From: Clostridia bacterium
Lineage (GTDB): Bacteria > Bacillota_A > Clostridia > Oscillospirales > CAG-382
Reading direction: 5' to 3'
NCBI GenBank assembly: GCA_017614095.1
Contig: JAGACN010000027.1
Location: 1-6,894 of the forward strand
DNA: 6,894 bases
Shown here piece by piece: positions 1 to 6,518 of this stretch. Under the pieces are notes generated by a model. That model ran no database searches. It saw nothing but the letters and a program-made list of their open reading frames with translations, and was not told where the DNA came from. The position numbers and the translations under genes were made by a program. Within the stretch, counting starts at the first letter, position 1, and each line of letters starts with the position of its first letter.

Positions 1-880
1 AGGCGATGAATCTGCCCAGCACGGAACCGATCATGTCCAGGTTGATATTCAGCACCGTTTTGGCCAGTTCGTCCGCGTTATCGCGCACGTACGCCTTGGA
101 GCCGAGCAGTCCGCGCTCTTCGCTGCCGCAGAAGACGAACCGCAGCCCGTAGCGGAGCTGTTTGTCCTTCAAAGCATCCATCACGCCCAGCAGTCCGGCG
201 CAGCCGCTCATGTTATCGTAGGCGCCGTGGGAAAGTGACGTAGAATCGTAATGGGCGCTGAAGGTGATGAATTCGTTTTTTACGCCCGCAATCTCGGCAA
301 GTACGTTGTGCGACTGACCGTCGTATTCCTTCTGGGAAACGCAGATGCGAGCGCTTTTCGCGTTGCATCGGACAAGCTCGACCGCGTCGCTGGCATGGAT
401 CATAACGGACAGCAGTTTTTCCTTTCCGTCCACGACATGTTCGCGCAGATGCCGCTGATCGATATCCCGATCCGGATAGTTCAGATTGCCGCAGCGGAAG
501 AGGATCCCCTTCACGCCGGCGTCGAGCAGGTCCGCGTATTCGAACTTCCTTACGCCGCCCCGGTCGAGTAAGACGATCTTCCCGCGCGCGTTCGCGAGCG
601 AAACCTTATCCATATTCGGCAGATAGAGGAGTTCGGCCTCAACTTCCCCGCTGCCGCAGCAGCTGCATCCCTTGCACGGGATCTCCTTGCCGTCCACCGT
701 CAGCACAGCTCTTTCGATCTCTCCCATCGGGACCCGGAAGCCTTCCAGACGCGCGGGAACGCCCAGTTCCGCGCAGCATGCTTTCAGATATTCCGCCGCT
801 TTCGTTTCCGCTTCCGTTCCGCTCGTCCGGACATAGTCCGTGTCGTAGAAGAGCCGCTCCAGTCTGTCTTTATCCATCAT
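1..880 (-). CDS. M28-family zinc aminopeptidase, N-terminal 293 residues (cut by left edge)
   Basis: The minus-strand frame stays open from the ATG at 880 to the window edge. Residues about 50-185 look like a protease-associated (PA) insert. Residues 205-285 carry the M28 metallopeptidase motifs in order: HYD (H210, D212), YDNMSG (D222), SEE (E254, E255) and LDMIG (D282). In this family these supply zinc ligands and the general-base glutamate of a two-zinc exopeptidase that removes N-terminal amino acids; the last histidine ligand would lie beyond the window. No signal peptide is visible, so a cytoplasmic enzyme is likely. GGAG at 886-889 lies 5 bases before the ATG at 880 and 8 before a second in-frame ATG at 877, so either may be used. 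The gene has its own promoter and follows a terminator, so it is a separate transcription unit. An odd feature is the cysteine cluster C69, C72, C74, C75. The family call is firm; the substrate is unknown. Confidence 0.9.
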   Translation of the reverse strand, partial: MMDKDRLERLFYDTDYVRTSGTEAETKAAEYLKACCAELGVPARLEGFRVPMGEIERAVLTVDGKEIPCKGCSCCGSGEVEAELLYLPNMDKVSLANARGKIVLLDRGGVRKFEYADLLDAGVKGILFRCGNLNYPDRDIDQRHLREHVVDGKEKLLSVMIHASDAVELVRCNAKSARICVSQKEYDGQSHNVLAEIAGVKNEFITFSAHYDSTSLSHGAYDNMSGCAGLLGVMDALKDKQLRYGLRFVFCGSEERGLLGSKAYVRDNADELAKTVLNINLDMIGSVLGRFIA

Positions 881-911
881 GCGTTCTCCGTTTCCATCGT
901 TTTCTGTCCCC

Positions 912-939
912 ATTATACCCGATTCCGATGAAATGTCAA
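912..939 (-). promoter_or_regulatory. Consensus sigma-A promoter of the M28 peptidase gene
   Basis: Read on the minus strand, TTGACA (934-939) and TATAAT (912-917) are both perfect consensus hexamers with a 16-base spacer. Transcription should start near 905, giving a leader of about 25 bases before the ATG at 880. No operator-like palindrome overlaps it, so strong constitutive expression is the simplest reading. Confidence 0.88.
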
Positions 940-974
940 AGGGAAAACGAAAGAAACACGGGGCGGAACGATGC

Positions 975-1004
975 AAAAAAGGGCGGGCGTTCGGTGCCCG
1001 GCCC
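975..1004 (-). terminator. Rho-independent terminator of the regulator/membrane-protein operon
   Basis: On the minus strand a GC-rich stem runs from 1004 to 981 and is followed directly by six T residues (980-975). GGGC and GGGC pair with GCCC and GCCC with one bulged base, around a loop of about 7. It lies about 75 bases past the stop at 1080 and before the M28 promoter, so it separates the two units. Confidence 0.85.
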
Positions 1005-1079
1005 TGAAAGAGTCGAAATTCTATGAAACGTACTGTTGGTTTACTGCCGTCCAAATCCGTGAACGTACCAAGGCGGCGT

Positions 1080-2468
1080 TCACTCACTCGACGCCCGGTA
1101 GACGAGATCGCCGGAGGGGCTGTAGGCCGAATAGACCGTCTCGTAGTGGTACAGGATGGAACTGACGGTCAGGTCCTGCGGGACCGGAGCGGTCGGTTTC
1201 TCCGAGACGACCAGGTAAAAGACGCCGTAGTCGATGAACGCGGTCGGGGTCCCGGCGTCGAAATTGTCGAACAGGCTGTCGGAGAGATAGACGGGACTTC
1301 CGTTCTTTTCCCCGATCCGTTTGTCTTCGAAGGCCCTGCCGGCTTCCGCTTTGCGGTCTATGACTTCCAACTGCTCATTCAGCCGGAAGGACCAGTAGGC
1401 CTGTCCCGCGGCAAGCTGTATGCCGTCGAAGTCGCCGTCCTGAGACTGCGAACAGACGGACAAGATAAACCCGTCTTCCGTGCGTTCCGCATTGAAGACC
1501 CAATCGAAATCGCTGCCGTTCAGCGTGACCCGCTTGCGTTCTTTCCCGTCTTTGCCGATCAGCAGGGCGAACACGTCCGTTTCGCCGAAATCGTGCCATT
1601 TTTCGATCGACCGGTAGGTGCCGAACAGATAATAACCGTCATCGGTCTCGAAACAGAACCGCAACGCATCGTACCAGACGGAATCGAACGCGACGTCGAA
1701 CTCGATCCGTCCGTTCCGGTCGCATTTGATGACGCGCGAGGCGAACCCGTTATCGGAGGCCCATTTCTGCGTCTCGTAATCGATCTGGTAGTCCGAAAAG
1801 CCGAGCACGAACAGGAATCCCCCATCCGAGGTCGCGGTGAGCGCCTGCACGCTGTACGCGTCGTCGGACGAAACGCAGCATTCCGCCAGTACGTTTCCCG
1901 TAAGACTCATCATCGCGATCAAGTGATCCGCCGTCCGTACGGCATTCGGATCCGAGACCGACAGACTTTTCAGCAGCCGGTCGGAAAACGCGACCGCGCC
2001 CCGGAATTTGTTTTCTTCCACGATCTCCTTCAGCAGCAGAGAAGCCGTCCCGGCCAGATCGGCCATCGCCGGATCGGTATTGCGCTTCCACAGCGTCGCC
2101 AGTTCGTCCGGAGTCGGATCCGTCTCCCTGCCGCTCCAATCGGGGTCCAGTTGTCCGATGACGTCCGCCGTGATGCTGTTTTTGAAGGAATTGGAAGAAA
2201 TATCCTCGTACACCGCTTTCACCTCCGAGCGGTTCAGCCCCTCGACGGAGATCCCGTTGTCCTCGAAAAAGGCCATGGCCTTGTGGTATTCGCTGATGTC
2301 GGCCGCGACGGCCGCCGCGGACAGCGCGATCAGGATGCAGACCGCGATGAACACAAAGCGCAAAGCGCCCGACTTATTGGTGTTTTCCGGTTTATTCTCC
2401 GCGTTCCCGGATTCCAGCAAGTCCTCGTCCAGTCTGGCCACCGCGTTGAACAAAGTCATTCCTTTCAT
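1080..2468 (-). CDS. Single-pass membrane protein with large propeller-like outer domain; putative anti-sigma/sensor partner
   Basis: The protein has 462 residues. A short cytoplasmic tail (about 1-36, including TLFNAVARLDEDLLES) precedes one membrane helix (about 37-57), then about 400 outer residues. The outer part holds at least three repeats of the form 'DGG/DDG/EDG + hydrophobic strand' (about 214-222, 276-284, 331-338), two of them separated by an Asp-x-x-Gly-containing turn. This resembles beta-propeller repeats of secreted proteins. The region before them (58-200) is helical and unrecognised. The inner-tail pattern (LF-x-A ... D-x-x-L-x-E) resembles the start of membrane partners found next to sigma factors in Clostridia; this is remembered similarity, not a search. 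The gene is coupled to the sigma4-like regulator upstream, so an anti-sigma or sensor role is inferred. The ATG at 2468 was preferred over a GTG at 2471 because it sits 8 rather than 5 bases from AAGGAG. The ligand is unknown. Confidence 0.85.
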   Translation of the reverse strand: MKGMTLFNAVARLDEDLLESGNAENKPENTNKSGALRFVFIAVCILIALSAAAVAADISEYHKAMAFFEDNGISVEGLNRSEVKAVYEDISSNSFKNSITADVIGQLDPDWSGRETDPTPDELATLWKRNTDPAMADLAGTASLLLKEIVEENKFRGAVAFSDRLLKSLSVSDPNAVRTADHLIAMMSLTGNVLAECCVSSDDAYSVQALTATSDGGFLFVLGFSDYQIDYETQKWASDNGFASRVIKCDRNGRIEFDVAFDSVWYDALRFCFETDDGYYLFGTYRSIEKWHDFGETDVFALLIGKDGKERKRVTLNGSDFDWVFNAERTEDGFILSVCSQSQDGDFDGIQLAAGQAYWSFRLNEQLEVIDRKAEAGRAFEDKRIGEKNGSPVYLSDSLFDNFDAGTPTAFIDYGVFYLVVSEKPTAPVPQDLTVSSILYHYETVYSAYSPSGDLVYRASSE

Positions 2469-2482
2469 CACAATTTCTCCTT
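2466..2482 (-). promoter_or_regulatory. Ribosome binding site and TGATG stop/start junction
   Basis: AAGGAG (2477-2482, minus strand) lies inside the last codons of the regulator gene, 8 bases before the ATG at 2468. The regulator's TGA (2470-2468) shares one base with that ATG. A GTG at 2471 would overlap by four bases instead. Either arrangement implies translational coupling and fixed stoichiometry of the two proteins. Confidence 0.8.
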
Positions 2483-2917
2483 CAGATACTTCCGCAGCCG
2501 TTTCCGGATCCGTGACAGGCTTGTACGGATATGGTTTTCCTTGGTTTCCTGCAGCAGGGCGATCTCGGAAGTCGGCTTCAGCAGGTAATACCGCTGCAAA
2601 AACAGCGCCCTGTCCCGCCCGGACAGTCCCTGCACGAATTCATTTAAGAGCCTGAGCAGCCGTTCCTCGTCCGGCTGTAAACCGTCCGGGAGGCATTCCT
2701 CCAGCTCGTCGAAGACGATGTCGTTCCGGTCCGCGATCTCGTCCGGCGGAACGGAGAAGACATTCGCGATCCGTTCGATGTCCGGATAGTCTGGGCGCCG
2801 GGATCCGTTTTCCCATTTGCAGACGAGTTCGCGCGAAACGAACAGCAAATCCGCTAAGGTTTGCTGCGACATACCGGCGGACTCTCTAAGCGTCCGGATC
2901 CTGCTTCCAATCTCCAA
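2468..2917 (-). CDS. XRE helix-turn-helix / sigma-70 region-4-like fusion regulator
   Basis: The protein has 149 residues and two DNA-binding modules. Residues 2-60 are an XRE (Cro/CI-type) domain, with IGSRIRTLRESAGMSQQTLA leading into VSRELVCKWENGSRRPD. Residues about 85-149 match sigma-70 region 4: LSGRDRALFLQRYY, then TSEIALLQETKENHIRTSLS and the basic RIRKRLRKYLKEKL end. An acidic linker (about 65-85) joins them. Sigma region 2, which binds the -10 element and the polymerase clamp helices, is absent, so it is unlikely to be a complete sigma factor. The TTG at 2917 was chosen because a good promoter lies just upstream, GGAGAG precedes it by 7 bases, and XRE domains usually begin with a sequence like MEIGSRIR. 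The open frame continues to a TTG at 2983, but that extension contains the promoter. It is the first gene of a two-gene operon with the membrane protein at 1080-2468. Targets are unknown; autoregulation is possible. Confidence 0.88.
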   Translation of the reverse strand: MEIGSRIRTLRESAGMSQQTLADLLFVSRELVCKWENGSRRPDYPDIERIANVFSVPPDEIADRNDIVFDELEECLPDGLQPDEERLLRLLNEFVQGLSGRDRALFLQRYYLLKPTSEIALLQETKENHIRTSLSRIRKRLRKYLKEKL

Positions 2918-2947
2918 AACCAAACTCTCCAACTTCTTTTCATTTCT

Positions 2948-2976
2948 ATTATATCCGAAGCACCCGCATCTGTAAA
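2948..2976 (-). promoter_or_regulatory. Sigma-A promoter of the XRE-sigma4 / membrane-protein operon
   Basis: On the minus strand TTTACA (2971-2976, 5/6 consensus) and TATAAT (2948-2953, 6/6) are separated by exactly 17 bases. Transcription should start near 2941, leaving about 24 bases of leader before the TTG at 2917. This makes any start upstream of about 2941 untenable. Confidence 0.85.
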
Positions 2977-3018
2977 GGTACAAAACGCAACATCCGGATC
3001 CGCATGAAAAACCGCGTT

Positions 3019-3069
3019 AACGGGCACTAATTTGCAAAAATGAAAAAGTAGTTCCCCTTAAGTGCCGTT
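3019..3069. repeat. Imperfect inverted repeat upstream of the operon promoter
   Basis: AACGGGCACTAA (3019-3030) and TTAAGTGCCGTT (3058-3069) are inverted copies of one another with one or two bulged bases, around a loop of 27 A/T-rich bases. It lies 43-93 bases upstream of the -35 element of the XRE-sigma4 operon. It could be a split operator or an RNA stem at the end of the zinc-ribbon transcript; the sequence does not decide. Confidence 0.5.
3029..3040. repeat. 12-bp direct repeat, left copy
   Basis: AATTTGCAAAAA occurs here and again at 4107-4118 in the same orientation, bracketing the zinc-ribbon gene. One or so such 12-mer pair is expected by chance in a window of this size, so this is weak evidence for an insertion boundary. 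Confidence 0.3.
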
Positions 3070-3144
3070 TTCGCTACCCGAACTGGCCTCCCTTCCAGTC
3101 CGTATGCCCACACTGGCCGTTGCAAGCAGCGCTTCTAAACGAAC

Positions 3145-3172
3145 AAAAAAGCTGCCGGGACTCCGGGTCTTT
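3145..3172 (-). terminator. Possible weak intrinsic terminator after the zinc-ribbon gene
   Basis: On the minus strand AAAG and CCGG pair with CCGG and CTTT through an internal loop, with a 4-base loop at the tip and a run of six T residues (3150-3145). The uninterrupted core stem is only 4 bp, so it is much weaker than the terminator at 975-1004. It lies about 150 bases past the stop at 3326. Confidence 0.4.
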
Positions 3173-3218
3173 CAGTCTAGCACGCCTATTCACGGCAACA
3201 AGGTCTCATAAATGATAA

Positions 3219-3239
3219 GGAGGGGGCACCCCCCCTCTT
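3219..3239. repeat. GAGGGGG/CCCCCTC hairpin
   Basis: GAGGGGG (3220-3226) pairs perfectly with CCCCCTC (3231-3237) around CACC, extendable by a G-T pair. There is no clean T-tract on either side. On the minus strand the sequence that follows is only moderately T-rich. It could help end or stabilise the zinc-ribbon mRNA. Confidence 0.5.
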
Positions 3240-3325
3240 CAGAGAATTGTGATTATGCTTGCCGATAGCACGGATGACTACAATCGTGGAATGAGAGGCA
3301 AGCCTCCCTTTTAGTCCAGCAATGC

Positions 3326-4084
3326 TTATTTCAAGAAGAACGACGCGGCGCTGAATACCGCTGCAACTCCGGCGTTTCTGGCCGCAGACTGTGCAGACAT
3401 CGCCGTCTGCATGGAAATCAGTTCCATATTCTGATAATGATCGTCTTGCTCCAGAGTTTTGATCGACTCCTTAATGGTATCGGCACGTCCGCCTTGCATG
3501 ACTCCCTTGATAACGCCCAAAACAGCAGGATTGGTGTACTCGAACCCGACAGGACAGAATCCATTTGCTGCAACATATTGGTTATAGTATGTGACAAGTT
3601 CATTTGTCAGTTCTTCATATCTGGCTAGCGATTTGTTGTATATTCTTTTGTATTTTGAGGATTTCACAATGAATGATATGAGCATTATTGAACCGGGGAT
3701 CATAAGTAGAAAAGCAATAAAGAGAAGAGTAGTCCCTGCTTCATTTTTAGTGATTTTGGCTATCACTCCATAGAAGCCGGAAAGGAACGCAATAGCACTG
3801 AAGATAATGCCCCAGACCAAAAGGCCTTTCCTTGCTCCGCCCTCATACCGGTAGATCCTTTCGCCGACCTCATCGTATTCATCGTATTGCGGATTTTTCT
3901 GCGAGAACCATGCGATCAACTGATCCATCAGCGACATTTCTTTCATCCGCTGACCATACGTGTTGGAAACATAGTCGGATGCCGGGGAATTAGCGGGTCC
4001 GTCGTTGAACAAGGGCGCTCCGCAACTGTTGCAGAAACGACTGTTATCGTCGTTCTTTTGTCCACATTTGCTACAAAATGCCAT
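3326..4084 (-). CDS. Zinc-ribbon domain-containing membrane protein
   Basis: The protein has 252 residues. It starts with a zinc ribbon using C4, C7, C18 and C21 (CSKCG ... CNSCG). A polar, acidic linker (about 28-82) follows, then two hydrophobic helices (about 87-108 and 117-140) and a mainly helical cytoplasmic region. That region contains CPVGFEYTNP (177-186) and GRADTIKESIKTLEQDDH (199-216), a combination I recognise from uncharacterised Bacillota zinc-ribbon proteins. The tail (about 234-252) is again hydrophobic. AAGGAG (4092-4097) lies 7 bases before the ATG, fixing the start. Sampled GC (about 33-40% in its central part) is well below its neighbours, although the 5' end is richer, so transfer or a different age is possible. 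No clear promoter was found upstream. The molecular role is unknown; the ribbon may be structural or bind protein or nucleic acid. Confidence 0.88.
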   Translation of the reverse strand: MAFCSKCGQKNDDNSRFCNSCGAPLFNDGPANSPASDYVSNTYGQRMKEMSLMDQLIAWFSQKNPQYDEYDEVGERIYRYEGGARKGLLVWGIIFSAIAFLSGFYGVIAKITKNEAGTTLLFIAFLLMIPGSIMLISFIVKSSKYKRIYNKSLARYEELTNELVTYYNQYVAANGFCPVGFEYTNPAVLGVIKGVMQGGRADTIKESIKTLEQDDHYQNMELISMQTAMSAQSAARNAGVAAVFSAASFFLK

Positions 4085-4323
4085 AATTTGTCTCCTTCTT
4101 TGTTTAAATTTGCAAAAACAGACTACCCCCCCGTGAACTTATCATGAATACTTTGTGAACAATTTGTTAATTGCAGAGGCGTCAAAAAGAGCAATTGGTT
4201 CGTTGAAGCCAAGGACGAAAAATCAAGTCCTAATTTGTATGTAAATTCAGAAAAGTGATATAACAAGATTGGATGACTTTTTCCCGGCCGTTTCTTTGCT
4301 CTTCGCGCTGATGAGGTGCGGGA
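4085..4323 (-). other. A/T-rich spacer between zinc-ribbon gene and ADP-ribosylglycohydrolase gene
   Basis: No gene is visible in these 239 bases. The zinc-ribbon gene's ribosome binding site is at 4092-4097. A TTGACG on the minus strand (4181-4186) lacks a good -10 partner. Small A/T-rich palindromes occur, such as AACAATTTGTT near 4159-4169. No convincing terminator for the gene ending at 4324 was found, so read-through into the zinc-ribbon gene is possible. Confidence 0.45.
4107..4118. repeat. 12-bp direct repeat, right copy
   Basis: AATTTGCAAAAA repeats the 12-mer at 3029-3040. The copies are 1078 bases apart and lie on either side of the lower-GC zinc-ribbon gene. Confidence 0.3.
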
Positions 4324-6510
4324 TCAGCCGCGTCGTTTCAGTAAGAGCGGGATGGCAACGGCAACGCCGGCCAGGAGGGCCGCGCCCAGGATCACCCAGA
4401 CGATCCAGCCGAAGGTACTGTCGCCGACGGACGCGTGTGATCCGTCTTCGGAACCGGTTCCGCTTTCCTGACCGGACGGCCCGTCCGCCTCGGAAACGCC
4501 GCCGTCTTCCGACAGGTCATCGCTCTCCGCGGTGCTTTCCTGTCCGGAGGAGTCGCCAGTCTCGGAGGAATCGTCGATCGGGGTCGGAGTCTCCGGCACC
4601 GGGGCGAGCACGCGCAGTTCGGACACGCTGAAAAAGCTCCAGATGCCGCCCGGTTTCCCGATCAGCCGCACGCCGTCTCCGTTCACGGGTTCGAAGGTGA
4701 AGGTATAGATCTCCAGCGGATCGCCGAAATCGAAATAGTTGTCAGAAACGGGATAGGCCGGCTCAATGTCGGCGTCGATATCCTTCCATTCCCCATTCTG
4801 CCGAATCTGCACTTTCATGGTGCCGTCCGCGAACCAGCCGCCGTCCGCGAAGTGGTAGCCTTCCTGGAAGACTACCGTGTTGAAGGTCTGCTCGGTGTCA
4901 AAGGTGTAGCCGACGTAGCCTTCCGCCAATCCCGAAACGCCGGCGTAGGTGTCGTACTGCAGTTTGTAGTCGCCCGTGGCGGCTGCCGGCATGACGCCGT
5001 CGCAGATGATGCCGATGTCCCGGCTGCCGTTCCCGAGCGGAGATGTTTCGGATACGATGGGCGTTCCTTCGGACGCGATGTTGTTGTCGACCAGGACGTC
5101 CGCGGACTCTGTTGCGGTCGTTCCCTTGTTGGATTCCGCCTTGCAGACGACGGTATAGGTGCCGCTCTTTGCGTAGGTATGGGTGACAGTCTGGCCGAAA
5201 CCGGTCTTGCCGTCTCCGAAGTCCCAGGTATACCCTTTGATGCCCGACGCGTCGCTCGCATTCGCAAACGCTTCCACCTGCATACGGCCCGCTTTCGTGG
5301 TGATCTCCAAAATCGGCTGATCCGGCCACTGCTCCAGTTCGGCCGCCGTGACGGCGGAAGACGGGATGGTATACGATCCGTTGGAAACCGTGATGCCCTT
5401 TGATGCCAGGACTTCCTTCGCCAGCGCTGTGTTCAGTTCGATCGCCTGGCCGAATGTCATGCTCGTCGCGTAGAAGACGGTATCCAGATCCAAAGCCGAC
5501 GTCCATTTTTCGGGCAGTTTGGAAAAACCGTAGAAGTTGCCGAGGATGCCGCCCACCGTGGACGGGTTGCAGTCGCTGTCCTGGCCGCAGAGCATGGCGA
5601 TGCGCATGGACTCCTCGAAGTCGCCGTTGCCGTACAGCAGTCCGATCAAGCAGTATGCGGCGTTCAGTTTGGCGTCGATGTTCAACGCGTTCTCTTCGCC
5701 GCGGGCGTCCGGGCAGCGATCGGTCCCGCCCCATTTATCCTGCAGAAGCTGCCAGGTCTCCGCATAGGTCTTGCCCTGCTTGTACCAGCCCGTCACGTCG
5801 TCGAGTACTTCACGGAACTTGCTGCCTTCCGGGATTGCCAGCCGTCCGGCTTCGATCACGTCCGAAAGCTCAGACGCGGTATACGCCGCCGCGTGCATGG
5901 CCGCGACGTAGACGCCGCCGTAGACACCGTCCCCGTAGTTCATGATATGTCCGGTCTTCCAGGCCAGTCCGATCGCCTCATTCACCAGTCCGGGGCACAT
6001 CTGGCCGATGAAATCCGATTCGATCTGCCAGTCGATGTCGTCGCAGTGCTTGTTGTTCACGTAGCTGCCGGAGTCCGGCGCGGCAATGCCGTTCTTCAGA
6101 TTGACGCGTGCGGCGTTGTTGGCATGCCACAGCGGGAAAGAGCTGTTCGCGAACGCGTCGGCGAGCACGGACAGATCGCAGTCGAAACCGTGATCGCGCA
6201 TGGCTTCCAGAAACGGGATCTCGACGTACAGGTCGTCCTGTCCCCCGCCTCCGTTGATCATCGACGGCGACCAGGCCGGGACCTCACTCGGTTCCAGCAT
6301 CCGGCCGAGCGCCGTGAACTCGGTGGATTCGGCCCAGCAGACGCCGGCCATCTGACCCACCCAGCTGCCTTTCATCTTATCCGCCAGCGCGGATTCGGTC
6401 AGCAGAGCCGATCCTTCCGCCAGCGCGCCAAACGCGGCGGTGCACAAAACCGCTGCGATCAGGGCAACGGCGCAGAGCGCCGGAACAGTCATACGGATCA
6501 CGGATCTCAT
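4324..6510 (-). CDS. Secreted, membrane-anchored ADP-ribosylglycohydrolase-fold protein with PKD and discoidin-like domains
   Basis: The protein has 728 residues. Residues 1-31 form a signal peptide (basic start, hydrophobic core, likely cut after ALA at 29-31). Residues about 42-370 are an ADP-ribosylglycohydrolase-fold domain: KMKGSWVGQMAG at its start, GQDD (90-93), a conserved YGDGVYGG (192-199), and GQDSDCNPSTVGGILGNFYG (309-328) with D311 and D313. Residues about 398-474 are a PKD domain (WDFGDG 429-434; THTYAKSGTYTV 443-454). Residues about 478-637 look like an F5/8 type C (galactose-binding-like) domain. A Ser/Glu/Asp-rich stalk (638-698) leads to a membrane helix (about 700-724) and a KRRG tail; there is no LPxTG motif. 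Family members remove ADP-ribose or related groups using a metal centre. The outer location and binding domains point instead to an extracellular glycan, nucleotide or glycoconjugate substrate, which is inference. The ATG at 6510 has AGGAGG 8 bases upstream and begins the signal peptide; the frame continues to 6732, but that extension is promoter DNA. It is divergent from the AraC gene. Confidence 0.9.
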   Translation of the reverse strand: MRSVIRMTVPALCAVALIAAVLCTAAFGALAEGSALLTESALADKMKGSWVGQMAGVCWAESTEFTALGRMLEPSEVPAWSPSMINGGGGQDDLYVEIPFLEAMRDHGFDCDLSVLADAFANSSFPLWHANNAARVNLKNGIAAPDSGSYVNNKHCDDIDWQIESDFIGQMCPGLVNEAIGLAWKTGHIMNYGDGVYGGVYVAAMHAAAYTASELSDVIEAGRLAIPEGSKFREVLDDVTGWYKQGKTYAETWQLLQDKWGGTDRCPDARGEENALNIDAKLNAAYCLIGLLYGNGDFEESMRIAMLCGQDSDCNPSTVGGILGNFYGFSKLPEKWTSALDLDTVFYATSMTFGQAIELNTALAKEVLASKGITVSNGSYTIPSSAVTAAELEQWPDQPILEITTKAGRMQVEAFANASDASGIKGYTWDFGDGKTGFGQTVTHTYAKSGTYTVVCKAESNKGTTATESADVLVDNNIASEGTPIVSETSPLGNGSRDIGIICDGVMPAAATGDYKLQYDTYAGVSGLAEGYVGYTFDTEQTFNTVVFQEGYHFADGGWFADGTMKVQIRQNGEWKDIDADIEPAYPVSDNYFDFGDPLEIYTFTFEPVNGDGVRLIGKPGGIWSFFSVSELRVLAPVPETPTPIDDSSETGDSSGQESTAESDDLSEDGGVSEADGPSGQESGTGSEDGSHASVGDSTFGWIVWVILGAALLAGVAVAIPLLLKRRG

Positions 6511-6518
6511 GATGGTTT

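Larger units (their letters stand above)
2977..3325 (-). other. Gene-free, structured spacer of about 350 bases
   Basis: No convincing coding region was found on either strand. The spacer holds an inverted repeat (3019-3069), a short 5-bp hairpin (ACTGG/CCAGT arms at 3082-3086 and 3095-3099), a possible minus-strand terminator (3145-3172) and a G/C-run hairpin (3219-3239). It lies downstream of the zinc-ribbon gene and upstream of the operon promoter, so it may be a long 3' end plus regulatory DNA, or remnants of an older insertion. No known RNA family was recognised. Confidence 0.5.

Noticed and set aside
251..571. 106-codon plus-strand open frame within the M28 gene
   Set aside because: The minus strand here encodes conserved M28 and PA-like sequence; the plus frame is a shadow.
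1023..2588. 521-codon open frame on the plus strand opposite the membrane-protein gene
   Set aside because: It is antisense to a well-supported gene, is rich in Arg, Val and Gly as expected of a GC-rich shadow frame, has no good ribosome binding site and shows no recognisable domain.
4269..4631. 120-codon Arg-rich plus-strand frame
   Set aside because: It mirrors the acidic Ser/Asp/Glu stalk and membrane anchor of the minus-strand gene, which explains its arginine content.
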